A stretch of 64,000 nucleotides of DNA, from the NCBI RefSeq assembly GCF_033568475.1, contig NC_133123.1:620001-684000 (forward strand), written 5' to 3'. The DNA is from Henckelia pumila (taxonomy: Eukaryota > Streptophyta > Magnoliopsida > Lamiales > Gesneriaceae). How positions within the stretch are numbered: the stretch's first letter is position 1; every line of letters starts with the position of its first letter. The notes beneath the pieces are model-generated. The model was not told the DNA's origin, did not search any database, and worked only from the letters and a program-made list of their open reading frames with translations. Positions 11,664 through 20,130 of the stretch are shown here, in pieces. The position numbers were made by a program, and so were the translations under genes.

Positions 11664-12103
11664 TAGGGGTGGTTCGGTACGGTATACCGCATACCGTACC
11701 GAATACCGCATACCGTACCGAAAATTTCGATACCGAAATTTCCGATACCGTTACTCGGTATACCAAAATTTTGGTATGGCATAAATCCATACCGATACCG
11801 TACCGAATATCGAAATTCGGTACGGTATCGGTATGATACCGTGTATAACGATTTTTTATACTATTTTTTTTTAAAAAAATATCGGTATACACGGTATCAT
11901 ACCGATACCGTGTATAACGATTTTTTTACGGTATACCGAAATACCAAAAATTCGAAAATTTTATACCGTTATCGATACCGAAAATTTCGGTACGGTATCA
12001 TACCGTACCGAAATTTAAGGTATACCAAAATTTTTGATATTTTCGGTTTTTTTTGTACGGTAAAGGCGGTATGATAGTATTTCGATATTTTTTTTCAGCC
12101 CTA
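11664..12103. mobile_element. 440-bp hAT-type MITE with perfect 8-bp target duplication
   Basis: The left end is TAGGGGTGGTTCGGTACGG and the right end, read on the minus strand, is TAGGGCTGAAAAAAAATATC. The interior is built of GGTACGGTATACCG and ATACCGAAATT palindromes. ATTATGAG lies immediately outside both ends (11656-11663 and 12104-12111), the 8-bp duplication expected of hAT elements. Related copies of the flank at about 16560 and 20050 lack the insert. There is no ORF of interest. Confidence 0.9.
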
Positions 12104-12111
12104 ATTATGAG

Positions 12112-12755
12112 CGTGTTTGACTGAACTTATAAGATTTTCAAATTGTTTCGTAAAAAAATTTCAAACAACTTAAAGAAGTATTTGCAACCTCTAAAAATAA
12201 AGTTATTATGGAGATTTCCTTTTACAAATTTGTTAAAAAATCTCCATAATCACTTATTTTTAGAGATTTCAAACAATACCTAAAAGCTGTTAAAATAAGT
12301 TGTTTGTCTGCTTATAAATTATTTTTTAAAAAGTAAAATCACCCATATTTTTTTAGAAAATATCTTTTTTTTTTATATTTCACTTTTTCATATTATCATT
12401 ATATATTTTATTAAATACACACCATGCCCCTTAATCATCATTTTACATGATTTATCAAAAAATAAAAATATAAAATAGTTTTATTTTTTAATATATGAAT
12501 AAATTTATGATAAATTTTTAAATATTTTTTTATGTATATAACTATTTACATTACATTCATAGTATTATACTCTCTTAAGTAATTTTGGCAATAAAAAAAG
12601 ATCTTATAATATCAAACACATCAACGTCATTAAGTTATTAAAAATAAGTTCATCAAAATACTTTAACATCTTATTTTTAAAATAAGATCTGACAGCTTTT
12701 AAGATCTAGGAGCTTATAAAATTTTATTAATTTGCCTAGTCAAACACCGTCTAAG
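12112..12755. mobile_element. MITE-like element with GTGTTTGACT ends
   Basis: The left end reads GTGTTTGACTGAACTTATAA. The right end, on the minus strand, reads GGTGTTTGACTAGGC, with TTATAAGCTCC inside it. The interior is AT-rich and non-coding. Partial left ends also occur at 16570 and 20062. The interior of the 16.6 kb copy is interrupted by an Athila-type LTR. I could not fix a target duplication. Confidence 0.6.
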
Positions 12756-13179
12756 TGTCAAATTCTACCTAAGAGATACGTATAAAGCATACTGAATACA
12801 CTCTCAACACCCCGAAGGCCCGAACTACTGCTGCCTCAATCAATCTTTCTGTTTTTGTATGACCGGGCTCCATATAGTCTGCAAACACTTTCTTTTATTG
12901 GTGAATGAGTTTGCGTCATCATCGTACTCGTGTTCTGACAGCTTTTAAGATCTAGGAGCTTATAAAATTTTATTAATTTGCCTAGTCAAACACCGTCTAA
13001 GTGTCAAATTCTACCTAAGAGATACGTATAAAGCATACTGAATACACTCTCAACACCCCGAAGGCCCGAACTACTGCTGCCTCAATCAATCTTTCTGTTT
13101 TTGTATGACAGGGCTCCATATAGTCTGCAAACACTTTCTTTTATTGGTGAATGAGTTTGCGTCATCATCATACTCGTGT
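12688..13179. repeat. Two head-to-tail copies of a 246-bp unit
   Basis: Unit 1 is 12688-12933 and unit 2 is 12934-13179. They differ at very few places (for example GACCGGG against GACAGGG, and ATCGTAC against ATCATAC). Each unit contains the right end of the GTGTTTGACT element joined to the C-terminal HSP70-like coding remnant (minus strand). The tandem event is therefore younger than that insertion, and recent given the near identity. Confidence 0.92.
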
Positions 13180-13274
13180 TCTTCAAGTCATCTTTTTGCA
13201 TCTCCTATCTCTTCCATAAAACTATATATCTATCTCTGTCACTAAGGTCAACGACAACGAAGACGATTTTTTAG
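12760..13274 (-). pseudogene. HSP70-like C-terminal lid remnant (partly doubled)
   Basis: On the minus strand, 13267-13190 carries KKSSSLSLTLVTEIDI and then, disrupted, the equivalent of EEIGDATRWLEEHKYDDDAN found in the 37.8 kb copy. The more distal part lies inside the 246-bp tandem repeat and so exists twice. It corresponds to the helical lid of HSP70. It carries several disruptions and is separated from the nucleotide-binding-domain piece at 14358 by a hAT-like element. Confidence 0.65.
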
Positions 13275-13466
13275 TAGGGGTGACAATGCGACGGGGCGAG
13301 GACGGGGATTCCTTCCTTTCCCGACCCCGAATTCGAACTCCATCCCCGTACCTGCCCCAATCCCCATAATTTTTTTATCAAGGATTCCCCTTCCCCATCC
13401 CCGAGGGGATTAAGTCCCCATCTCCGTCCCCATACCCAAATATATATATATATATATATATATATA

Positions 13467-13618
13467 GAGTTCTTTTATGGTGCCCAACTCATATGCCCAA
13501 CTCCATGCCCACCATGTACAATATGTGAGTTGACCAACACAATTGATGAGTTGACTTATCACATATTGTACATGGTGGGCATAGAGTTGGGCATATAGAG
13601 TTGGGCACCATAAAAGAA

Positions 13619-13621
<3 letters not shown>
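13467..13621. mobile_element. Palindromic MITE inside a (TA)n microsatellite, copy 2
   Basis: A (TA)n run (about 13439-13466) precedes GAGTTCTTTTATGGTGCCCA, and the mirror TGGGCACCATAAAAGAACTC ends at 13621. Another (TA)n run (13622-13659) follows directly. The arms CCATGCCCACCATGTACAAT and ATTGTACATGGTGGGCATAG pair across a short loop. The ends are sharply defined by the microsatellite, so insertion into a TA run is very likely. It is nested in the hAT-like element. Confidence 0.85.
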
Positions 13622-13665
<44 letters not shown>

Positions 13666-14109
13666 TTGTAAATTTTATTATATAAGAATATAAAAATTAT
13701 TATTCAATTTTATGATAAAATACATAAAATATTTTGGGTAATTTTTTTTATTATAATATTAAAATTTAAAATTAATAAAAATATTTTAAATAACAAATAT
13801 TCTTATCAATAAATATTATAATTTTAAATAAAATATTATGTATCAAAAATTTATATATTGTTACTAAATTTATCAAAATAAATAAAAAAATATACATAGA
13901 TTAATATAAATAATTTATATGTATACGTAACATGAATGAGATTCAAATAATATTTTTAAGTTATAAAAAATTACGTTATCATAAAAAAATTTATTATACA
14001 TAATGCATAAAAATATATATAAACCAAATAATAATAATACTTTTAATTTTAATTTTAAATAATATTTTAGATTTAATAAATTTTTGATAATTAAAATATT
14101 TGTATACTG

Positions 14110-14111
<2 letters not shown>

Positions 14112-14178
<67 letters not shown>
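14112..14178. repeat. (ATT)n microsatellite
   Basis: About 22 uninterrupted ATT units within the hAT-like element. The homologous tract has about 6 units at 18672-18690 and about 26 at 19861-19939, so it changed length after the element was duplicated. Confidence 0.9.
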
Positions 14179-14357
14179 CGAGATGGGTTCGGGGATGCGG
14201 ATAGCATCCCCATACCCGTCCCAATATGTTGCGTGGATTTTTTAAAATCTCAGAACCCGAACTCATACTCAAAAATAATCCTCTGATCCTGCCCCGTTTT
14301 GGGTTTTTCCCGTGGGTCCCCGAATCCGCGGTGAAAATTGTCATCCCTATTTTTTAA

Positions 14358-14700
14358 CCAAAAAAAAAGATCTTGTTTCACATCTTGCTAATATAGTTCT
14401 CAAGCATCTTTATTGTCTTCAAAACCTTGTTTAGCTTCGCAGCATGGAGTGCAGCCCGATGGGCAAAAACATCCTTTGGTTGACGTACTCCGGACAATTT
14501 GTTCCCTCAAAAAAGTCTTGAACTAACTGCTTCAATTTGGGTATAAGACTTGAGCCACCGACCAAAATGACATCGCCAATCATCGTCTTGGCTTTGTTAG
14601 CATATTTCAAAAAGTTTTCAACATGTGAAAGAGACATTCTTTGAACAGTTTTGATTTCAATTCTTCAAATTTGTGTTTATGGCATCAAACCTATGCAATC
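14358..14700 (-). pseudogene. HSP70-like fragment: end of the nucleotide-binding domain
   Basis: The minus strand reads MSLSHVENFLKYANKAKTMI, then GDVILVGGSSLIPKLKQLVQ and DFFEGTNCPEYVNQRMFLPI, the segment around the [11 protein letters not shown] loop of HSP70. It runs up to the hAT-like element at 14349 and continues beyond it into the lid remnant at 13267. To the right (14700-14830) it joins the same non-HSP70 tail seen in the 11.2 and 16.1 kb copies. It is a broken fragment. Confidence 0.75.
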
Positions 14701-14829
14701 AAGAAAAATACATGTAGGCAAAAGATGCATATAAAGACCACCTTCCTTTGTAAAGATGTTGAAGAAAAATTGTATTATTCAATCAAACGTGACTACGTGA
14801 GTGATGAGCTACAAAATTCCTTGTAATTT

Positions 14830-15279
14830 TTAAATTTATATGTTCTATCATATAAATTTATCATTTTTAATTTTATTTTCCAAAATCAAATCTTATTTAT
14901 AATGTTGATGGTTTAAAAAAAATGATAAGAATGATATGGTTATAAGTAAAAGTGAATAAATAAATAAAATAACAAAATTAAAAAAATAAGCCAAAGGGGA
15001 AAAATAAGAAACGAAAACAAAAAAGAAAGAAAGAAAGAAAGTGAATTGATGGGAAAAGGGAGAGAACCACAAATGGGGAGAGATAGAGTTCCAAGAAATA
15101 CATATTAAATATGTAGAGAGGTCCCTAGCCGAGGGTCTTTCAATTTCCCGTTCTCGGAAATCAATTGCTGTCTAATCTTTTAACCATTTTTGAAATAAAG
15201 TGTGAATTTTCTTCACCGTATAATAAGCATCATCTCCACAAAGGTTTTTCTTCTCCAAGTTTTTCAAAGTACCTCTGTA
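14830..15279. promoter_or_regulatory. Upstream region of the X8-domain gene
   Basis: The region is AT-rich and purine-rich, with a (GAAA)n run near 15022-15040 and a TATTAAATATG stretch near 15103. This should hold the promoter and 5' UTR of the gene starting at 15280. No HSP70-like sequence is visible here, so the X8 gene brought its own flank. Confidence 0.35.
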
Positions 15280-15759
15280 ATGGTTTCCCTTAAAATTTTA
15301 TGGTTCGTTATTTTTATTTTGTTTCCAACCATCACGTCCAAAGGAATAGAGATATGGTGCAACGTGGAGGATTCCCTTCCTGACTCAGCCATGCAAAATA
15401 TCTTGGACGCAACATGTGGTACCACGGTCGATTGTTTCGACATCCGATCAAGTGGTAAGTGTTTCATTCCTAATACGTTGAAAAGCCACGCATCTTTCGT
15501 ACTTTCATCTCTTCTGCATCAAAGTGGCTCGTTGGAAGCCTGCACCTCGAAAGGTGTAGGCGTAATAACAATGGTCGACCCGAGTTTTGGCGATTGTAGG
15601 TTTCCCTCAAGTTGGATGGAATCAAAAAATTCTTCTCCTCCGAAAACTCTTCGGGTGCTGTTCTATTCATCCTTGGGAGTAATTGTGTTCCTTCTTTTGC
15701 TGCTGGGGTGGTTCGTCTATCGTTGCTGTCGTCGGCCAAGAAACGAGCTTCCTAGCTAG
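15280..15759 (+). CDS. X8 (CBM43)-domain protein with transmembrane tail, 159 aa, single exon
   Basis: Residues 1-22 form a signal peptide (MVSLKILWFVIFILFPTITS). Residues 26-108 form an X8 domain, starting WCNVEDSLPDSAMQNILDAT and ending VDPSFGDCRFP, with the six conserved cysteines (27, 46, 52, 61, 88, 106). X8/CBM43 domains bind beta-1,3-glucan (callose); plasmodesmal PDCB proteins are the best-known stand-alone type. Those carry a GPI-anchor signal. Here residues 125-147 are a hydrophobic helix followed by YRCCRRPRNELPS, a basic cytosolic tail with a CysCys pair, so it looks like a type I membrane protein. The ATG at 15280 is chosen because the upstream extension starts only with GTG and would spoil the signal peptide. 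Most X8 genes have introns; this one shows none. The frame is intact although the gene sits amid HSP70-like pseudogenes. The domain is certain; expression is unknown. Confidence 0.88.
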   Translation: MVSLKILWFVIFILFPTITSKGIEIWCNVEDSLPDSAMQNILDATCGTTVDCFDIRSSGKCFIPNTLKSHASFVLSSLLHQSGSLEACTSKGVGVITMVDPSFGDCRFPSSWMESKNSSPPKTLRVLFYSSLGVIVFLLLLLGWFVYRCCRRPRNELPS

Positions 15760-16084
15760 TTTTTATTACAGTGTTTAAGCTTTTAAGTATGATGAATTGT
15801 TTATTTCCTACGCTGCCGGTGGGAGATATTAATGAATGACACAATCATCACTTACTTGGGTTTCATTTGTCCACATGTTTTATCCCCTATGATGTGATCA
15901 ATAGTTTTATTTTTATTTTTTTTGTTTTTTATCTTATCTTATTGTATAAAAAAGAAACGGATGTTCTTCATATATCTTCTATGGTAATTATTATTAATAT
16001 TTTTTACAATACGTGTTAGTTGGTGTGGTGGAAGTTCTTAGTTTTTATTTTCGTGGGTTTAGGATCTATATAAAGTATAAACTA

Positions 16085-16430
16085 ACTCTCCCAAAAGAAA
16101 GGATCTTGTCTCACATCTTGCAAATATAGTTCTCAAACATCTTTATTGTCTTCAACCTTGTTTAGCTTCGCAGCATGGAGTGCAGCCCCATGGGCAAAAA
16201 CATCATCTTGTTGACGTACTCTGTACATTTTGTTCCCTCAAAAAAGTCTTGAACTAGCTGCTTCAACTTGGGTATACGACTTGAGCCACCAACCAAAATG
16301 ACATCACCGATCATCGTCTTGGTCCTGATAGAATATTTAAAAAAAAATTCAACATGTGAAAGACATTCCTTGAACAGTTCTGAGTTCAATCCTTCAAATT
16401 TTTGTTTATGACATCTAACCTATGCAATCA
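16085..16430 (-). pseudogene. HSP70-like fragment: end of the nucleotide-binding domain
   Basis: The minus strand encodes MNSELFKECLSHVEFFFKYS, then TKTMIGDVILVGGSSRIPKL and KQLVQDFFEGTKCTEYVNK, the same HSP70 segment as at 11.2, 14.4 and 18.9 kb. Unlike those copies it has no hAT-like element at its left edge: the homology simply starts at CCAAAAG near 16093. To the right it carries the shared non-HSP70 tail and then the GTGTTTGACT element (from about 16570). It is a broken fragment. Confidence 0.75.
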
Positions 16431-16846
16431 AGAAATATACATGTACGCAGAAGATGCATATAAAGACCAACTTCCTTTGTAAAGATGCTGAAGATAAATT
16501 GTATTATTCAATCAAACGTGACTACGTGAGTGATGAGCTACAAAATTCTATTAAGATAAACGTATTATGAAGGTGTTTGACTGGACTTATAAGATTTTCA
16601 AATTGTTTGGTAAAAAAATTTTAAACAACTTAAAGAAGTATTTGCAACCTCTAAAATTAAGTTATTATGAAGATTCCCTTTTATAAATTTGTTAAAAAAT
16701 CTTCATAATTACTTATTTTTAGATATTGCAAACAATACCTAAAAGCTGTTAAAATAAGTTGTTTGACTGCTTATAAATTATTTTTTAAAAAGTAAAATCA
16801 CCCATATTTTTTTAGAAAATATCTTCTTCTTTTTTTTTTTTATATT

Positions 16847-18482
16847 TGATAGGAGTCGTTTTTCCTTGTTTTATTTTTTGTTTTATTAGTGTTTTTGCAT
16901 TCGTTTTTAGTGGTCTTGTAAGTGTTTTTCTAATTATTGATTGCATTTATGGTAATCTTGTGTGTTTTGTCTACTCCTATTGATTTGTGGTTAACTTTGC
17001 AGGAAAAATAGAAAAAAGAAATATTTCTGGCTTCACAAGGGGGTGCGCTCGATCTGCAGAAAAGAGCAGACCGAGCGCTGGCATAAAAAGTAGAGGCAGA
17101 GAGTTGAAGATTTTGGAGCGCTCGGTCGGTGAATTTTAGCAGACCGAGCGCTCACTGATAAAATAGGGGCAAAAGGTTGGCCAACTTTGGGCGCTCGGTC
17201 GGTGAGTTTTAGAAGACCGAGCGCCCGCGCATAATTGCAGAAATTGTTATTTCAGGAGTTTTAAAAGGAACGGACTCTAGGGGCAATATATATATCATCT
17301 TTTCAGATGTTTTAAGGATTGGAAAAACTACAGCAAAGCAGGAGGAGGCGGCTCTGAAGATTGAAGTTTCTTCTTCTCGTTGGGAGTTCTTCTTCTTCTT
17401 CTTCAATTCTTCTGAATTTTTATGTTGAAAACTTTATTAGCTTGAATATTATTATGAGTTGTAGTAGCTAAACTTTATTTTGTTGGAATTTAGGGAATCC
17501 TAACCCCGAAACATATTTTTGTGATTGAATCGTTGGACAAATTGACTGATTTTTATATGAGTAATTGATGTTATCATATTTTATTATTCTATGTTGAGGA
17601 GTAGCTAACTTTAACATAGATTCGTAAGTTGTGAATTGCTGTCGAGAGATAGATTCATGATTAGGACGAGTGATAAAATTTATGGACTTAAAATATACAT
17701 AGAGATATGATATTTAGTACATGTTGATAACCATAGATCACCAGGTTGAAAGTTGTAGGAATACAATGAACATAAAGCAATCAGTAATGATAAATAATCA
17801 AAGAGATTTGATTGTTTCATTAACTTGAATTAGATTGGCATAAACTCGAGAGAGAGTGTCGATATTTCAGGAATTCTTGTCAAATTTATGATTGTAAAAG
17901 TAATTTCAATTGTCCAGATTCAATTAGGGGAAAGGTGAACCGAGATTCCAACAAAACTTCTTCTTATTATAATTTTCTGTGCTAAACATTGTTGTGGTTT
18001 ATTTTATTTTCATCCAAGAAATTTTAAATCGAATTCTTTACTTTATAATTTTAGAATAATCAAACATCAAATTTTCGTACTTTGAGGTATAGAAATTAAA
18101 TAATTGAATCATTGTGACATAGTCCCTGAGGACGACACTCGTACTCAGTACACTTTTCTATAACTTGAGTCGTGAACTTGCGATAATTTTGAGCAGAAAA
18201 GAGATATAATTACTTTGAATTTAAGTGTTGGTATTTGCTCGATCAAGTTTTTGGCGCCGTTGTCGGGGACTATTGATTACTTTTATTTTTTTTTATTTTG
18301 TTTTCTCTACTTCAATTTTAATCATTATTTTCATATGTGAACTGCAGGATTTTCTTGCAGTGCATGCAACATTCACCCGAAGCAGAACTCGTGCCTTTTG
18401 ATCCAGAAATTGAAAGAACTTTTCGCAGAAGAAGAAGACAACAAAAAGAAGCAATGGCAGAACAAGAGCGACTACGTGGATT
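16847..18482 (+). mobile_element. Athila/Tat-type LTR with primer-binding site and start of gag (truncated fossil)
   Basis: An LTR of about 1.4 kb runs from TGATAGGAGTCG (16847) to CGATCA (18245). Six bases later comes TGGCGCCGTTGTCGGGGA (18252-18269), the primer-binding site typical of Athila/Tat elements. The start of a gag-like region (EIERTFRRRRRQQKEAMAEQ) lies near 18400-18470. The element is cut off at about 18482, where array sequence resumes. The LTR holds three GC-rich inverted units of GCGCTCGGTC type (17040-17225). It inserted into the GTGTTTGACT element, which it interrupts near 16846. Only the 5' part survives. Confidence 0.8.
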
Positions 18483-18485
18483 TGC

Positions 18486-18861
18486 CTAATCAAAAACCCT
18501 TTTTGATTAATATTTTTATGTTATAAAAAATTACGTTATCATAAATAAATGTATTATACATAATGCATAAAAATATATATAAACCAAATAATAATAATAA
18601 TTTTAATTTTAATTTTAAATAATATTTTAGATTTAATAAATTTTTGATAATTAAAATATTTGTATACTGCATTATTATTATTATTATTATGGGTACGTGT
18701 TTTGGGATTGGGATAGCATCTCAATACCCGTCCCAATATGTTGCGTGAATTTTTAAAAATCTCCGAACACGAACCCTTACCTGAAAATATTCCTCCGAAC
18801 CTACCTCGTTTTGGGTTTTCCGCGTGGGTAACCGAATACGTGAGAAAAATTCTCATCCCTA
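18486..18861. mobile_element. Partial hAT-like element copy
   Basis: The AT-rich interior, a short (ATT)n tract and the GC-rich right end (ending TCTCATCCCTA) match 13950-14349, and TTTTTTAG follows. The left part is replaced by a 23-bp piece of HSP70-like gene 5' flank (AATCAAAAACCCTTTTTGAT). The identical junction recurs at 19687, so the joined structure was duplicated as a unit. Confidence 0.75.
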
Positions 18862-18869
18862 TTTTTTAG

Positions 18870-19230
18870 CCAAAAGAAAGGATCTTGTCTCATATCTTGC
18901 AAATATAGTTCTCAAGCATCTTTTTGTCTTCAAAACCTTGTTTAGCTTCGCAGCATGGAGTACAGCCCCATGGGAAAAATCATTCTCTGGTTGATGTAAT
19001 CCGTACAATTTTGTTCCCTCAAAAAATTCTTGAACTAGCTGCTTCAACTTGGGTATACGACTTGAGCCACCGACCAAAATGACATCGTCAATCATCGTCT
19101 TGGTCATGTTAGTATATTTCAAACAATTTTCAACACGTGAAAGACATTCTTTGAACAGTTCTGAGTTCAATTCTTCAAATTTCGAACGTGTAACTTTGAA
19201 TTCAAAGTCGATTCCTTCGTGATGGGAATC
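18870..19230 (-). pseudogene. HSP70-like fragment: end of the nucleotide-binding domain
   Basis: The minus strand encodes FEELNSELFKECLSRVENCL, then TKTMIDDVILVGGSSRIPKL, KQLVQEFFEGTKLYGLHQPE and VLHAAKLNKVLKTKRCL. It extends further than the other fragments, reaching the codons matching VTHSTFEELN in the 38.2 kb copy. At about 19235 it jumps directly to the exon 1 border region, so the middle of the gene is deleted. Its left edge is the hAT-like element. Confidence 0.75.
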
Positions 19231-19239
19231 GATACATGG

Positions 19240-19645
19240 TGAAAACAGAAAATCTCACCTAAAATTGTACTTATGGGGTTGATTAATGCACCATCCATTC
19301 CAGACTCGCCAACCCAATATTCACTTTCTCAAAAGGAAACATATATATAACAAGATGTCATTGTGTAGCCTAGATCATTTGGTACTATTTTCAACTTTCC
19401 ATAGGGTAGACACGGAAACACGTGAAAAACAGGAGCCCAAACCGATTCTGAATTTCCGATCGATGTGTCACTGCTTTTCTTTATTCGAGTCGATTCCAAT
19501 CTTATCTTCATTCTCGTTCATGATGGCTGAATCGATTTCAATCTCTGCATGGTCGCTCATGTTGCCCGAGGCGATTCTAATCACTTCTCCAATTTCTTCA
19601 TTCATGATGTCCAAGTCGATTTATCGAATCAATTGCAAAGTGAGA
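19240..19645 (-). pseudogene. HSP70-like exon 1 with N-terminal extension (broken)
   Basis: From the ATG at 19605 the minus strand reads MNEEIGEVIRIASGNMSDHA, then EIEIDSAIMNENEDKIGIDS, then a stop. Later frames give VSVSTLWKVE, KIVPNDLG and WRVWNGWCIN, equivalents of the 39 kb exon 1. The exon ends at a GTGAG donor near 19258. The N-terminal part outside the HSP70 fold is the same peculiar IDS-rich extension as in the 39 kb copy. It has at least one stop and two frame changes. Confidence 0.72.
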
Positions 19646-19686
19646 AACTAATTAAAGGAATGAAACCCGTAATCAAGAACATAGCT

Positions 19687-19860
19687 TAATCAAAAACCCT
19701 TTTTGATTAATATTTTTATGTTATAAAAAATTATGTTATCATAAACAAATGTATTATACATAATTTATAAAATATATAAACCAAATAATAATAATAATTT
19801 TAATTTTAAATAATATTTTAGATTTAATAAATTTTTGATAATTAAAATATTTGTATACTG

Positions 19861-19930
<70 letters not shown>

Positions 19931-19993
19931 GTTATTATTGCGGGTTCGGGGATGGGGATAGCATCCCCATACCCGTCCCAATATGTTGCGTGT
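19687..19993. mobile_element. Partial hAT-like element copy with long (ATT)n
   Basis: It carries the same left junction as the 18486 copy, then the AT-rich interior, about 26 ATT units (19861-19939) and the start of the GC-rich right end. It stops at ATATGTTGCGTG and joins directly to the array tail TATTATTCAATCAAACG, so the element's right terminus and the HSP70-like piece were deleted together. Confidence 0.7.
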
Positions 19994-20130
19994 ATTATTC
20001 AATCAAACGTGACTACGTGAGTGATGAGATACAAAATTCTATCAAGATAAACGTATTACGAGGGTGTTTGACTGAACTTATAAGATTTTCAAACTGTTTG
20101 ATAAAAAAATTTCAAACATATTTTTTTAAA
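19994..20130. repeat. Array tail with the left end of the GTGTTTGACT element
   Basis: TATTATTCAATCAAACGTGA through AAACGTATTACGAG is the shared non-HSP70 tail, followed by GTGTTTGACTGAACTTATAA. The site between them lacks the 440-bp MITE found at 11664, so this is a near-empty paralogous site. Confidence 0.7.

Larger units (their letters stand above)
13275..14349. mobile_element. hAT-like non-autonomous element with a nested MITE
   Basis: The left end TAGGGGTGACAATGCG and the right end (minus strand TAGGGATGACAATTTTCAC) form terminal inverted repeats. TTTTTTAG (13267-13274) and TTTTTTAA (14350-14357) flank them as an 8-bp target duplication with one later change. The GC-rich subterminal parts are made of GGGGATGGGGATAGC-like words. 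The AT-rich interior holds the TA-flanked palindromic MITE (13467-13621) and an (ATT)n tract (14112-14178). No transposase is encoded. The insertion split the HSP70-like pseudogene; the uninterrupted site survives near 37925. Confidence 0.85.

Noticed and set aside
11614-12074. Tyr/Arg-rich repetitive frames on both strands
   Set aside because: They are translations of the GGTACGGTATACCG palindromes of the 440-bp MITE, not a protein.
12688-13179. The tandem pair as a CRISPR-like or satellite array
   Set aside because: There are only two copies of a unit made of a MITE end and a pseudogene, so it is a simple tandem duplication.
13994-14344. Frame with a long Asn run (and Ile run on the other strand at 19835)
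   Set aside because: The runs come from the (ATT)n microsatellite in a non-coding transposon.
15264-15739. Minus-strand frames opposite the X8 gene
   Set aside because: They are shadows of the plus-strand X8 coding region, which has clear domain evidence.
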